Positions 44,688 through 52,354 of a stretch of DNA of 64,000 bases are shown piece by piece. Each line of letters starts with the position of its first letter. Position 1 is the first letter of the stretch. This stretch comes from Bradyrhizobium sp. WBOS07 (lineage in GTDB: Bacteria; Pseudomonadota; Alphaproteobacteria; Rhizobiales; Xanthobacteraceae): assembly GCF_024585165.1 (NCBI RefSeq), contig NZ_CP029008.1, positions 6,467,501 to 6,531,500 on the forward strand, given 5' to 3'. The notes beneath the pieces were generated by a model. The model saw nothing but the letters and a program-made list of their open reading frames with translations. It was not told the origin of the DNA and did no database searches. The position numbers were made by a program, and so were the translations under genes.

Positions 44688-45965
44688 TCAGGCCGGTTCG
44701 CGGGTCAGGATCAGCGAGGCGTTCTGGCCGCCGAAGCCGAACGAGTTCGACATCACGGCGGTGACGCGGGCATCGCGCGCCCTGTTACCGACGACGTCGA
44801 ACAGGATGGTGGGATCCGGTGTGTCGTAGTTGATCGTCGGCGGAATGCGCTGATGCTCGAGCGTGAGCAGCGAGAAGATCGCCTCGACCGCACCGGCGGC
44901 CGAGATGGTGTGGCCAACCATCGACTTGTTGGAGGTGACCGGAATCTTCTGCAGGAGCTCGCCGAACACGGCCGATGTCGTGTTGTACTCCATCTTGTCG
45001 TTCTCGGGCGTTGCGGTGCCGTGCGCGTTGATGTGGTCGATCTGGTCCGGCGTCATGCCGGCGTCGGCCAGCGTCTTGTTCATGCAGCCGATGATCGGCT
45101 TGCCGTCGGGCGAGGAGCGGGTGCGATGGAAGGAATCGGTAAGCTCCCCGCAGCCGGCGATCACGCCGAGGATCTTTGCGCCACGCGCGGTGGCGGCTTC
45201 GTAGCTTTCGAGCACCAGCGCGCCGGCGCCTTCTGCCATCACGAAGCCGTCGCGGTTCTTGGAGAAGGGGCGGGAGGCTGCCTGCGGCGGATCGTTCTGG
45301 GTCGACAGGGCCGAGAGCAGCGAGAACCGGACCATCGCCTCCGGATTGACCGTGCCGTCGGTCGCGACGCACAGCGCAGCGTCGGTCTCGCCGCGGCGGA
45401 TCGCCTCGACGCCGAGCTGGATCGAGGTCGCGCCGGAGGCACAGGCCGTCGACAGCGAGATCGGCGAGCCCTTGGTGCCGAAGGTCTCGGCGAGGTGCGC
45501 TGCGACCGAGCCGAACATGAAACGGTGATGATAAGCGGCGTACTTGCCGCCGCCGGAGATGCGCAGCAGATCGTCATAGTTGAAGTCGGGCTTGCCGACG
45601 GCGCGACCGAGCTCGCGGCGCTGCGGCCATTCCACCTCGACCGGCGCGACCGCGAGGAAGAGGGGACCCGGGAAATCGGCCTTGGCGCCAATGCCGGCCT
45701 GATCGAGGGCCTCCTGCGTGACGAGCTCAGCCATGCGTTCGGACAGGCCGGTGGACGAGAACGGCTCGACGCTGACGAAATCGACAGTGCCGGCCATCGT
45801 GGTCTTCAGACCGTCGACCGGAAAGCGGGTGATGGTGCGGATGCCGGATTCGCCGGCGACGAGCTTCGCCCAATTGTCGGCCTTGCCGGCACCGAGCGAG
45901 GTCATGATCCCCATGCCGGTGACGACGACGACGGGGCGCCCGAGTTTGTCGCGTGGTGCAGTCAT
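44688..45965 (-). CDS. fabF1XL: Beta-ketoacyl-ACP synthase, very-long-chain fatty acid cluster
   Basis: A 425-residue condensing enzyme. The catalytic Cys is present in LSTACASGATS (about residue 176), and both active-site His are present in NAHGTATPEND (about 315) and SMVGHTISAAG (about 351). It would elongate acyl chains held on AcpXL. Its immediate upstream partner lacks these residues, so the two probably form a heterodimer in which this is the active subunit. It lies 18 bases after fabF2XL. Confidence 0.93.
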   Translation of the reverse strand: MTAPRDKLGRPVVVVTGMGIMTSLGAGKADNWAKLVAGESGIRTITRFPVDGLKTTMAGTVDFVSVEPFSSTGLSERMAELVTQEALDQAGIGAKADFPGPLFLAVAPVEVEWPQRRELGRAVGKPDFNYDDLLRISGGGKYAAYHHRFMFGSVAAHLAETFGTKGSPISLSTACASGATSIQLGVEAIRRGETDAALCVATDGTVNPEAMVRFSLLSALSTQNDPPQAASRPFSKNRDGFVMAEGAGALVLESYEAATARGAKILGVIAGCGELTDSFHRTRSSPDGKPIIGCMNKTLADAGMTPDQIDHINAHGTATPENDKMEYNTTSAVFGELLQKIPVTSNKSMVGHTISAAGAVEAIFSLLTLEHQRIPPTINYDTPDPTILFDVVGNRARDARVTAVMSNSFGFGGQNASLILTREPA

Positions 45966-45983
45966 GTCGATCCCCCGGGTGAG

Positions 45984-47189
45984 CTAGTCTACTGCCTCGA
46001 CCAGCGCCATGCCTTCGCCGCGCCAGTGTCCGGCTCCCACCACCACAATCTGGGTGGGCGCTCCCTGCATTTCAATCTCGGTGCCGGTGGAATCGTTCGG
46101 CGGGAACAGCGCACCACGCGAGATCGACAGCGCGGCGAGTGCGATGCCGAGCGGGAATTGCGTCTCCATGGTGTGGCCGAACATCGTGCCGGTCGAACGC
46201 ACCGGGAATTCGGCGTGAGCCTTCAGGAAGCCGCGCTCTTCGCTCGTCGCCGGCTCCGCACCGGTCGCGCCCGTGATGATCGCGCCCTTGCCCTCGCGCT
46301 TGGGCAGCTTGGCCCAAAGCTGCTCCAGCGTCGCGGCCATGTCGCCGGGCTGCTTGCGCCGGGCGAGGTCGGCGACGACGCTCGACAGTCTTGCGAACGG
46401 CTTTGCGCCGCGCGCTTGCGCGTGGGCTTTCGATTCCAGCACCAGGAACGCGCCGGCCGAGCCGAGCGCGAAGCCGGCGTGGTCCTTGCGCGCCCACACC
46501 GGTGCAAACTTGTCTTTCAAATTGAAGTCGCCGAATTCGTAGAGGACCATCAGGTCCTTGCGCTCGCCGTTATGCGAGCCGCCGACCAGGGCAATGTCGC
46601 TCTCGCCCGAGGCGATGCGCGCCAGCGCAATGCGGGCGGCATCGGCCCCCGCAACCTCTTCGCCCATGAAGGTGCGCGAGGTGCCGCCAAGACCGTGCAC
46701 GATGGCGATGTTGCCGGCGAGCAGATTGGAGAGCTGCGCCAGGAACAAGGTCGGCCGCAGATCGCTCATCAGCCGTTCGTTGAGGAAGCCGGGCGCGTTC
46801 GCCCCCTTGGCCTCGGCCGTCAGCACGCCGGTGTCGACGTTGAGGTCGCGCTCGCCGCCGCCGGCGGCCACCACCATGTCGATCTTCGACAGGATGTCCT
46901 TGTTGCCCTTGATCCCGGCGGAATCGAGCGCAAGGCCGGCGGCATAGGTGCCAATGCGCTGCCAGGCTTCCATCTGGCGCTGGTCGCCCTTCTTCGGGAT
47001 CTGGCTGTCGAAGCTGACAGGCATCAGGGGATGCACGATGTAGGGCGCAAAGCCCTTCTCGTCGACGTTGATGCGCTTCTCGGAAAGCGCGGCCCAATTG
47101 GCGTCCAGGCCTTCGCCGAGCGAGGTGGCAAGGCCAATGCCGGTGATCCAGACCTCGGTCTGGCTGGGCTTCGAAGCAGTGTCAATCAT
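45984..47189 (-). CDS. fabF2XL: Ketosynthase-fold protein without active Cys (FabF2XL, chain-length-factor-like)
   Basis: A 401-residue ketosynthase homologue. The region where the catalytic Cys should be reads IVHGLGGTSRTFMG, with no Cys. The first His motif is replaced by ITGATGAEPATSEE; only the second (TMFGHTMETQF) is kept. This pattern matches chain-length factors, which pair with an active ketosynthase and set product length. Its stop is 18 bases before fabF1XL and its ATG overlaps the fabZXL stop (ATGA), supporting joint expression. Confidence 0.9.
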   Translation of the reverse strand: MIDTASKPSQTEVWITGIGLATSLGEGLDANWAALSEKRINVDEKGFAPYIVHPLMPVSFDSQIPKKGDQRQMEAWQRIGTYAAGLALDSAGIKGNKDILSKIDMVVAAGGGERDLNVDTGVLTAEAKGANAPGFLNERLMSDLRPTLFLAQLSNLLAGNIAIVHGLGGTSRTFMGEEVAGADAARIALARIASGESDIALVGGSHNGERKDLMVLYEFGDFNLKDKFAPVWARKDHAGFALGSAGAFLVLESKAHAQARGAKPFARLSSVVADLARRKQPGDMAATLEQLWAKLPKREGKGAIITGATGAEPATSEERGFLKAHAEFPVRSTGTMFGHTMETQFPLGIALAALSISRGALFPPNDSTGTEIEMQGAPTQIVVVGAGHWRGEGMALVEAVD

Positions 47190-47656
47190 GGCGATACGGC
47201 CTGTTGCGGAAAGCCGACACGCTCGGCGACTTTCGCCATGTATCCGCGCATATCCGCATTGGGGAAGGGGATCAGCGTGAAGGTCAGCGCCGAATTCGCG
47301 CGCAGCTTGCCGCCGACCCTGATCTTGGCTTCGGTCATGGCATAGCCGGAGCCTTCATAGGTGAGGCTCGCCTCGATGCTCATGAGATCCCCGGGGAAGA
47401 CCGAGCCGCGCACCTTGGCCTCCTTCACGGCGGCAAGAATCGGCATGCGCTCGAACTTGAACACGCCGAGCTGGAGCCAGCCGGAGGCCTGCGCCATCGA
47501 TTCGATCAGGAGCACGCCGGGCATCAAGGGGTAACCCGGAAAGTGCCCCTCGAAGATGGTGCTCTCCTTGGGGACCTGGGCTTCGACGACGATCGTCTTC
47601 TCGTCGACCTTGAGGTCGACGATGCGATCGATCATGTGGAAGTATTCGAGTTGCAT
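47186..47656 (-). CDS. fabZXL: Beta-hydroxyacyl-ACP dehydratase, very-long-chain cluster
   Basis: A 156-residue hot-dog-fold dehydratase. The catalytic His lies in FEGHFPGYPLMPGVLLIES (about residue 40) and a Glu in IESMAQASGW. It removes water from 3-hydroxyacyl chains on AcpXL during elongation. The start is ATG 47656 (MQLEYFHMIDR); a longer Arg-rich upstream frame overlaps acpXL and is discarded. Gap to acpXL 10 bases; overlap with fabF2XL 4 bases. Confidence 0.93.
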   Translation of the reverse strand: MQLEYFHMIDRIVDLKVDEKTIVVEAQVPKESTIFEGHFPGYPLMPGVLLIESMAQASGWLQLGVFKFERMPILAAVKEAKVRGSVFPGDLMSIEASLTYEGSGYAMTEAKIRVGGKLRANSALTFTLIPFPNADMRGYMAKVAERVGFPQQAVSP

Positions 47657-47666
47657 GGCCGCGCGC

Positions 47667-47954
47667 TTACGCGCTCGCGCCCTTGGCCGCAACCAGTTCG
47701 TCGATGCGGGCGCACAGGTTCTTCAGCACGAAATACTGCTCGGTGGTCGCCTTGCCGTCGTTGACCTCCTGGGTCCACTTTTCCAGCGGCAGCTTGATAC
47801 CGAACTGCTTGTCGATCGCGAACGCGATGTCCAGGAAATCGAGGCTGTCGATGCCGAGGTCATCGATGGCATGGCTATCCGGCGTGATCGTGTCGCGTGG
47901 GATGTCGCAGGTTTCAGCGATGATCGTGGCGACCTGATCGAATGTGGAGGACAT
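47667..47954 (-). CDS. acpXL: Acyl carrier protein AcpXL
   Basis: A 95-residue specialised acyl carrier protein. The 4'-phosphopantetheine Ser is Ser37 in GIDSLDFLD. It is longer and C-terminally extended compared with housekeeping AcpP, as expected for AcpXL, which carries very long hydroxy fatty acids for lipid A. It heads the cluster acpXL-fabZXL-fabF2XL-fabF1XL-lpxXL. The start is ATG 47954; a GTG one codon upstream is also possible, with AAAGG suitably placed. Confidence 0.95.
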   Translation of the reverse strand: MSSTFDQVATIIAETCDIPRDTITPDSHAIDDLGIDSLDFLDIAFAIDKQFGIKLPLEKWTQEVNDGKATTEQYFVLKNLCARIDELVAAKGASA

Positions 47955-48166
47955 CACTAAGCCTTTGATATATTGCGGGTATTTGTCAGATTGTCCAGAG
48001 TGGCACGGTGGGTGGGCATCGCGCCCCTGATGACGCCCTCAACCCCCGCTCTGGCCGGGTCGAAAGCCCGTATATCGGAGCGCCGCCCTGAGTTCAATGG
48101 AGCCGGGCAGGCGAGGAGACGAGGCTGGGGACGCCCGCCGGGCCCGCTCCCGCCGGCGGATCGGGC

Positions 48167-48508
48167 CTAGATATGCGGCGTCGTGATCTTGACGCAGTCG
48201 CGACGGCCCATCAGCACGCAATCCTGGGTCCGGCGCAGGTCGGCGATGCTGACCGCGAGCCAGATTCCAATGGCGGTCAACGCGATGGTGAAGGCCAGCG
48301 CCGCGATGTTGGCGAGCATACGATGACGGAAATCGCCCGGCTCGGCACGAGGCTGCTCGTAGCGCGACAGGTCGAGCGGTTCGGGCGCGCCGCGCAACGG
48401 CTTCACGGTACCGCTACCGCGGTGGACCGCAGGGGGAGGCGAGGTGCGCGGCCTGAACTGGAGCACCCGGTGCTCGTCGTCAGAGCTTATGGGCCGCTGG
48501 GTCGTCAT
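48167..48508 (-). CDS. Single-span membrane protein, unknown
   Basis: A 113-residue protein. The first 75 residues are polar, Pro/Arg-rich and probably cytoplasmic; one membrane helix follows (MLANIAALAFTIALTAIGIW), then a short tail with two Cys (RRTQDCVLMGRRDCVKI) that would face the periplasm. I choose ATG 48508 (MTTQRPISSDDEHRV); a longer frame begins in Arg/Ser-rich sequence. No family recognised. Confidence 0.65.
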   Translation of the reverse strand: MTTQRPISSDDEHRVLQFRPRTSPPPAVHRGSGTVKPLRGAPEPLDLSRYEQPRAEPGDFRHRMLANIAALAFTIALTAIGIWLAVSIADLRRTQDCVLMGRRDCVKITTPHI

Positions 48509-48889
48509 AGGGCGGGGATCACTCCGAAGCACGCTTTTTGATAGCACACGTGATGAACGTGTTGCAGAAAATCTTCGCAATGTCCGCGTGCAATCGTAGG
48601 CCCGCTCTATTTGCGCATGGACCGTGCGGAGCGATCGTGAAACCGGCCGTCATGGCGGCGGCAGGACGCAAGGGGTGCGTTGCAACAACGGACGTCGCGA
48701 CCGCTATAGACGTCGCGCCGCGGAGTTCTCGGGATCGGCGCCATCGCGTCCCGGGCAACGGTTTGACATTCCGCAAACGCGTATGGTGGCAGCCCGGTAC
48801 TGTCCGCCTGCATGATTGCCGAAGCAGCGTTCTGCCCTGACGTCGGGGGTGAGGTGGGCTCCAGGTCATGCTAACTGGAGACACGAACC
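48509..48889. other. 381-bp intergenic region without a recognised gene
   Basis: No frame here has a ribosome site and protein-like composition. It must hold the promoters of the divergent membrane-protein gene and of the ATPase pair. A short direct repeat GACGTCGCG occurs twice near 48702-48717. No clear -35/-10 or operator was found. Confidence 0.4.
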
Positions 48890-49057
48890 ATGAGCGTCAT
48901 CTTCCGCATCCTCTTCGTCATTGCCGGCGCCATCACCGCGTTGTTCGTCGCGCGTGATGCCCTGAACTTCACCATCATTCAGACCTTCGTCGCCGTCCTG
49001 CTTGTGACGGCCATTGTGGGGGCTGGAAGTCTCTGGGGCCTGCGGCGGAAGACGTGA
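48890..49057 (+). CDS. 55-residue membrane protein coupled to the P-type ATPase
   Basis: A very short gene, unusual in that its stop overlaps the ATPase start (GTGA). The product has two hydrophobic helices (VIFRILFVIAGAITALFVA and FVAVLLVTAIVGAGSLWGL) with a short polar link and a basic end (RRKT). GGAG lies about 9 bases before the ATG. Small membrane subunits that tune P-type ATPases are known (KdpF, MgtR-type, sarcolipin in animals), so a regulatory role is a reasonable inference. No homologue is named. Confidence 0.65.
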   Translation: MSVIFRILFVIAGAITALFVARDALNFTIIQTFVAVLLVTAIVGAGSLWGLRRKT

Positions 49058-51618
49058 GCAAGGCAGAACGCGGCGTTTCCGGCGGACTGAGCGAAACCGA
49101 GGCTCGGCTGCGGCTGCAACAGGACGGTTTCAACGAACTGCCTCGGGCCGAGCGACGCACGCCGCTGCGCATCGTGCTGGAGGTGCTGCGCGAACCGATG
49201 CTCGCGCTGCTTCTGGGGGGCGGGCTGGTCTACCTCCTGCTCGGTGACCTCCGCGAGGCGCTGCTTCTGCTGGCGTTCGGCGCCATCTCCGTCGTGATCA
49301 CGATCGTGCAGGAAACCCGCACCGAGCGCGTGCTGGAAGCCCTGCGGGAGCTGACCAGTCCACGCGCCCTCGTGGTCAGGGATGGGGAGCGGCGGCGGAT
49401 CGCGGGACGCGACGTCGTCCGCGGCGATCTTCTGGTCCTGGCCGAAGGCGACCGGGTGCCGGCGGACGCGATGCTCGTCAGCGCGCATGATCTGGCGGTC
49501 GACGAGTCGCTGCTGACCGGCGAGTCGGTCCCTGTTCGCAAGCAGGCCGTCAAGACGCCGGCGCGCGAAACCGCTTCGGCCGAGCATCGCCCGGGCGGCG
49601 ACGATCAGCCTTTCGTGTATTCGGGGTCGTTGGTGGTGCGAGGCGAGGGCCTGGCCGAGGTCGGGGCCACCGGCCCTCGCAGCGAGATCGGGAAGATCGG
49701 ACTGTCGCTGCATGGCTTGCAGGCAGAGCCGCCGCGGTTGCAACAACAGACGGCACGGCTAGTGCGGCTTTGCTTTCTCGGCGGCGCGGCGATCAGCCTG
49801 GCCGCTGTCCTGCTTTACGGAACGTTGCGCGGGGATTGGCTGCAGGCGCTGCTCGGGGGCATCGCCATCGGCATGTCCATGCTTCCCGAGGAGTTTGCCG
49901 TCGTCCTCACGGTGTTCATGGCGATGGGCGCCTGGCGCATCTCGAAGGCGCGCGTGCTGACGCGGCGCTCCGCCGCGATCGAGGTGCTTGGCTCTGCCAC
50001 GGTGCTGTGCACCGACAAGACCGGCACGCTGACGCAGAACCGGATGTCGGTTGCGGAGCTGAGGCTGCGCGACGGGACGAGCATGCGCCTTGCCTCATCG
50101 CAGCCCGCTCCCGTGGGAGCAGAGTTCTTCGAGCTGGCGCGTTGCAGCGTGCTGGCGAGCTCGCCGGAACCGTTCGACCCGATGGAGAAGGCCCTGCACA
50201 CGTTCGTGCAGGCGCAGCTGCCGAAGGATGAGGAAGCCGGCGGCGCTCGGACCTTGATACGTACCTACGGCCTGCGGCCCGAGCTGCTGGCGATGACCCA
50301 GGTTTGGCGGTTGCCGCATCATCAGGACGTCTTCGCTTCGGCGAAAGGTGCCCCCGAGGCGATTGCCCGCCTCTGCAAGCTGGACGGTGCGCAGCAGGAG
50401 GCGATGCGCGATTCGGTCGCGGCGATGGCGAAGAACGGCCTCCGCGTGCTGGGCGTGGCCGCTGCGAGCCATAGCGGTGAGAGTCTGCCGACCTCGCAGC
50501 AAGGCTTTTCGTTCCGCTTCCTCGGTCTCGTCGGGCTGGCCGATCCGCTGCGTCCTGGCGTCCCCGAGGCAGTGGCGGAATGTCGTTCGGCCGGCATTCG
50601 CGTCGTCATGATCACGGGCGACTATCCTGCGACCGCCATGGCGATCGCCGGGCAGGCCGGGCTGGACGTCAAGGAGGTCGTAACCGGCGAGCAGATCAAG
50701 CTCGCGAACGAGAGCGAGCTGGAGGCACTCGTCAGGAACGTGAACGTGTTCGCCCGGGTCCTGCCGGAGCAGAAGCTGCGGATCGTTCAGGCGATGAAGC
50801 GCAACGGCGAGATCGTCGCGATGACCGGCGACGGCGTCAACGACGCGCCGTCCCTGAAGGCCGCCCATATCGGGGTCGCGATGGGCGGCCGCGGCACCGA
50901 TGTTGCCCGCGAGGCGTCCTCGATCGTCCTGCTCGACGACGACTTCGGCTCGATCGTCGCATCCGTCCGCCTCGGGCGCCGGATTTACGACAATCTCCGC
51001 AAGGCGATGGCCTTCATTTTCGCTGTCCACGTTCCGATCGCGGGGCTTGCTTTGCTTCCCCTGGTGTTCGGGTTGCCGGTGATTCTCGGCCCCGTTCACA
51101 TCGCGTTTCTGGAGCTGATCATCGATCCCGTCTGCTCGCTGGTGTTCGAAGCCGAGCGGGACGAGCGCGATGTCATGGCGCGCCCGCCGAGGCGCGCCGA
51201 TGCGGTGCTGTTCTCGTGGGCATTGGTCGGCTGGAGCGTTCTTCAGGGGGGTCTGGCATTTGCGCTGATCGCCGCGATCTTTATCGTCGCGCTTCGTTCC
51301 GGCATATCTGCCGACGAGGCGCGCACGCTCGCCTTCATCGCGCTGGTCGTCTGCATCGTCGCGCTGGTGCTGGTCAACCGGTCCTTCAGCGCGTCGTTCC
51401 TGTCCGCCTTCTTCCGTCCGAACCCGGCATTGCTCTGGATCTTCGTGTCGATCGCGTCGATTCTGACCACTGCTTTGGTCTGGCCGCCGGCGTCCGGCCT
51501 GTTTCGTTTCGGTCCCCTGCATCTGAACGATCTGATGGTCACGCTCGGTGCAGGCCTGCTGGTGCTCACGGTGCTCGAATTGTTGAAACCGATCTGGGCA
51601 CGGCGGCTGCGATTCTAG
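49054..51618 (+). CDS. Cation-transporting P-type ATPase
   Basis: An 854-residue P-type ATPase of the calcium/magnesium-like P2 or P3-like group. Motifs: TGES in the actuator (about residue 157), the phosphorylation site DKTGTLTQNR (Asp about 321), a nucleotide-binding domain, and MTGDGVNDAPSLK (about 590). The membrane ion-site stretch MLPEEFAVVLTVFMAMG resembles Ca2+-type ATPases more than heavy-metal ones, and no N-terminal metal-binding domain is present. The start is GTG 49054, overlapping the small membrane gene. It meets the mgtC gene head-on with a 4-base overlap. The ion is not certain. Confidence 0.85.
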   Translation: MSKAERGVSGGLSETEARLRLQQDGFNELPRAERRTPLRIVLEVLREPMLALLLGGGLVYLLLGDLREALLLLAFGAISVVITIVQETRTERVLEALRELTSPRALVVRDGERRRIAGRDVVRGDLLVLAEGDRVPADAMLVSAHDLAVDESLLTGESVPVRKQAVKTPARETASAEHRPGGDDQPFVYSGSLVVRGEGLAEVGATGPRSEIGKIGLSLHGLQAEPPRLQQQTARLVRLCFLGGAAISLAAVLLYGTLRGDWLQALLGGIAIGMSMLPEEFAVVLTVFMAMGAWRISKARVLTRRSAAIEVLGSATVLCTDKTGTLTQNRMSVAELRLRDGTSMRLASSQPAPVGAEFFELARCSVLASSPEPFDPMEKALHTFVQAQLPKDEEAGGARTLIRTYGLRPELLAMTQVWRLPHHQDVFASAKGAPEAIARLCKLDGAQQEAMRDSVAAMAKNGLRVLGVAAASHSGESLPTSQQGFSFRFLGLVGLADPLRPGVPEAVAECRSAGIRVVMITGDYPATAMAIAGQAGLDVKEVVTGEQIKLANESELEALVRNVNVFARVLPEQKLRIVQAMKRNGEIVAMTGDGVNDAPSLKAAHIGVAMGGRGTDVAREASSIVLLDDDFGSIVASVRLGRRIYDNLRKAMAFIFAVHVPIAGLALLPLVFGLPVILGPVHIAFLELIIDPVCSLVFEAERDERDVMARPPRRADAVLFSWALVGWSVLQGGLAFALIAAIFIVALRSGISADEARTLAFIALVVCIVALVLVNRSFSASFLSAFFRPNPALLWIFVSIASILTTALVWPPASGLFRFGPLHLNDLMVTLGAGLLVLTVLELLKPIWARRLRF

Positions 51619-52118
51619 CCTTCGTCCCGGCGGGCCGTCTTTGTCGAAGCCTCCACCCGATGAGGATCGTCCCTGCCACCGAGCATCCGATGCAGCCAGC
51701 GCTCCAGGCGGCGGCCGATCGTCAGCAGAACGAAGGCGAAGGCCAGCGCGGCCAGCACGATCTTCCATTGCCCGGCGCCGCAGGCAATGCCGAGACAGGC
51801 GGCCAGGAAGGTGCAGGCGGCGCTGGTCAGGCCGCGCACGCGAAAACGTTCGCTTTCATGGACGATGACGCCGGCCCCGAGGAAGCCGATGCCGGTCAAG
51901 ATGCCCTGGATCACACGGCTCGCCGCATCGGTGATCTTGCCGGGCTCGGCAAATTGGACCGTAAGCAGCACGACGGTTGCGGTGGAGAGCCCGACGATTC
52001 CGAGCGTCTTCAGCCCGATCGGCTTGCCGTGCAGGTCGCGGTTCAGGCCGATCGCGCTGCCGGCGAGCGTCGCGCTTCCGAGACGCAGCAGGATTTCGGG
52101 CCAGTCCAGCTCGGTCAT
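51615..52118 (-). CDS. MgtC/SapB family membrane protein
   Basis: A 167-residue membrane protein of the MgtC/SapB family. It has SATLAGSAIGLNRDLHGKP, LKTLGIVGLSTATVVLL, VIQGILTGIGFLGAGVIVHE and VRGLTSAACTFLAACLGIA, the conserved four- to five-helix core. MgtC in pathogens modulates ATP synthase and Mg2+/phosphate control, whereas chromosomal family members in soil bacteria are less studied. It converges on the P-type ATPase, which often co-occurs with mgtC, hinting at divalent-cation homeostasis. Confidence 0.9.
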   Translation of the reverse strand: MTELDWPEILLRLGSATLAGSAIGLNRDLHGKPIGLKTLGIVGLSTATVVLLTVQFAEPGKITDAASRVIQGILTGIGFLGAGVIVHESERFRVRGLTSAACTFLAACLGIACGAGQWKIVLAALAFAFVLLTIGRRLERWLHRMLGGRDDPHRVEASTKTARRDEG

Positions 52119-52217
52119 GTCTTATCCGTTATCTCCCGCCGGCTTTGCGCCGGCAAAACATAGTCTATGCGGGCGAGAGGCTCAACGAGGTGCGACGGGC
52201 GACGGTGCAACGCACTG

Positions 52218-52324
52218 ATGTCATCGGCCCGATTCAATCGGGCGATCCGGTATTCCAGATGCGTTAGTGCTTGAGCAGAGAAGCTGCGGCGCACTGGATG
52301 CCCCGGTCAAGCCGGGGCATGACA
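52218..52324. repeat. Dispersed palindromic repeat, copy 4 of the family
   Basis: The element runs from ATGTCAT (52218-52224) to ATGACA (52319-52324), with inner GATCCGGTATTCCAG and GCGCACTGGATGCC. It includes a local hairpin CCCCGGTC-AA-GCCGGGG. It lies between the mgtC promoter side and the HerA-like gene's end. Confidence 0.8.
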
Positions 52325-52354
52325 CCGGAATTTGCGGAGGCGGCTGTCCGCCCC

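Noticed and set aside
44853..47345. 830-codon plus-strand frame opposite the fabXL genes
   Set aside because: Antisense to ketosynthase genes with clear catalytic motifs; no ribosome site or domain.
48538..48840. 100-codon plus-strand frame before the small membrane gene
   Set aside because: No ribosome site, mixed composition, no hydrophobic or domain signal.
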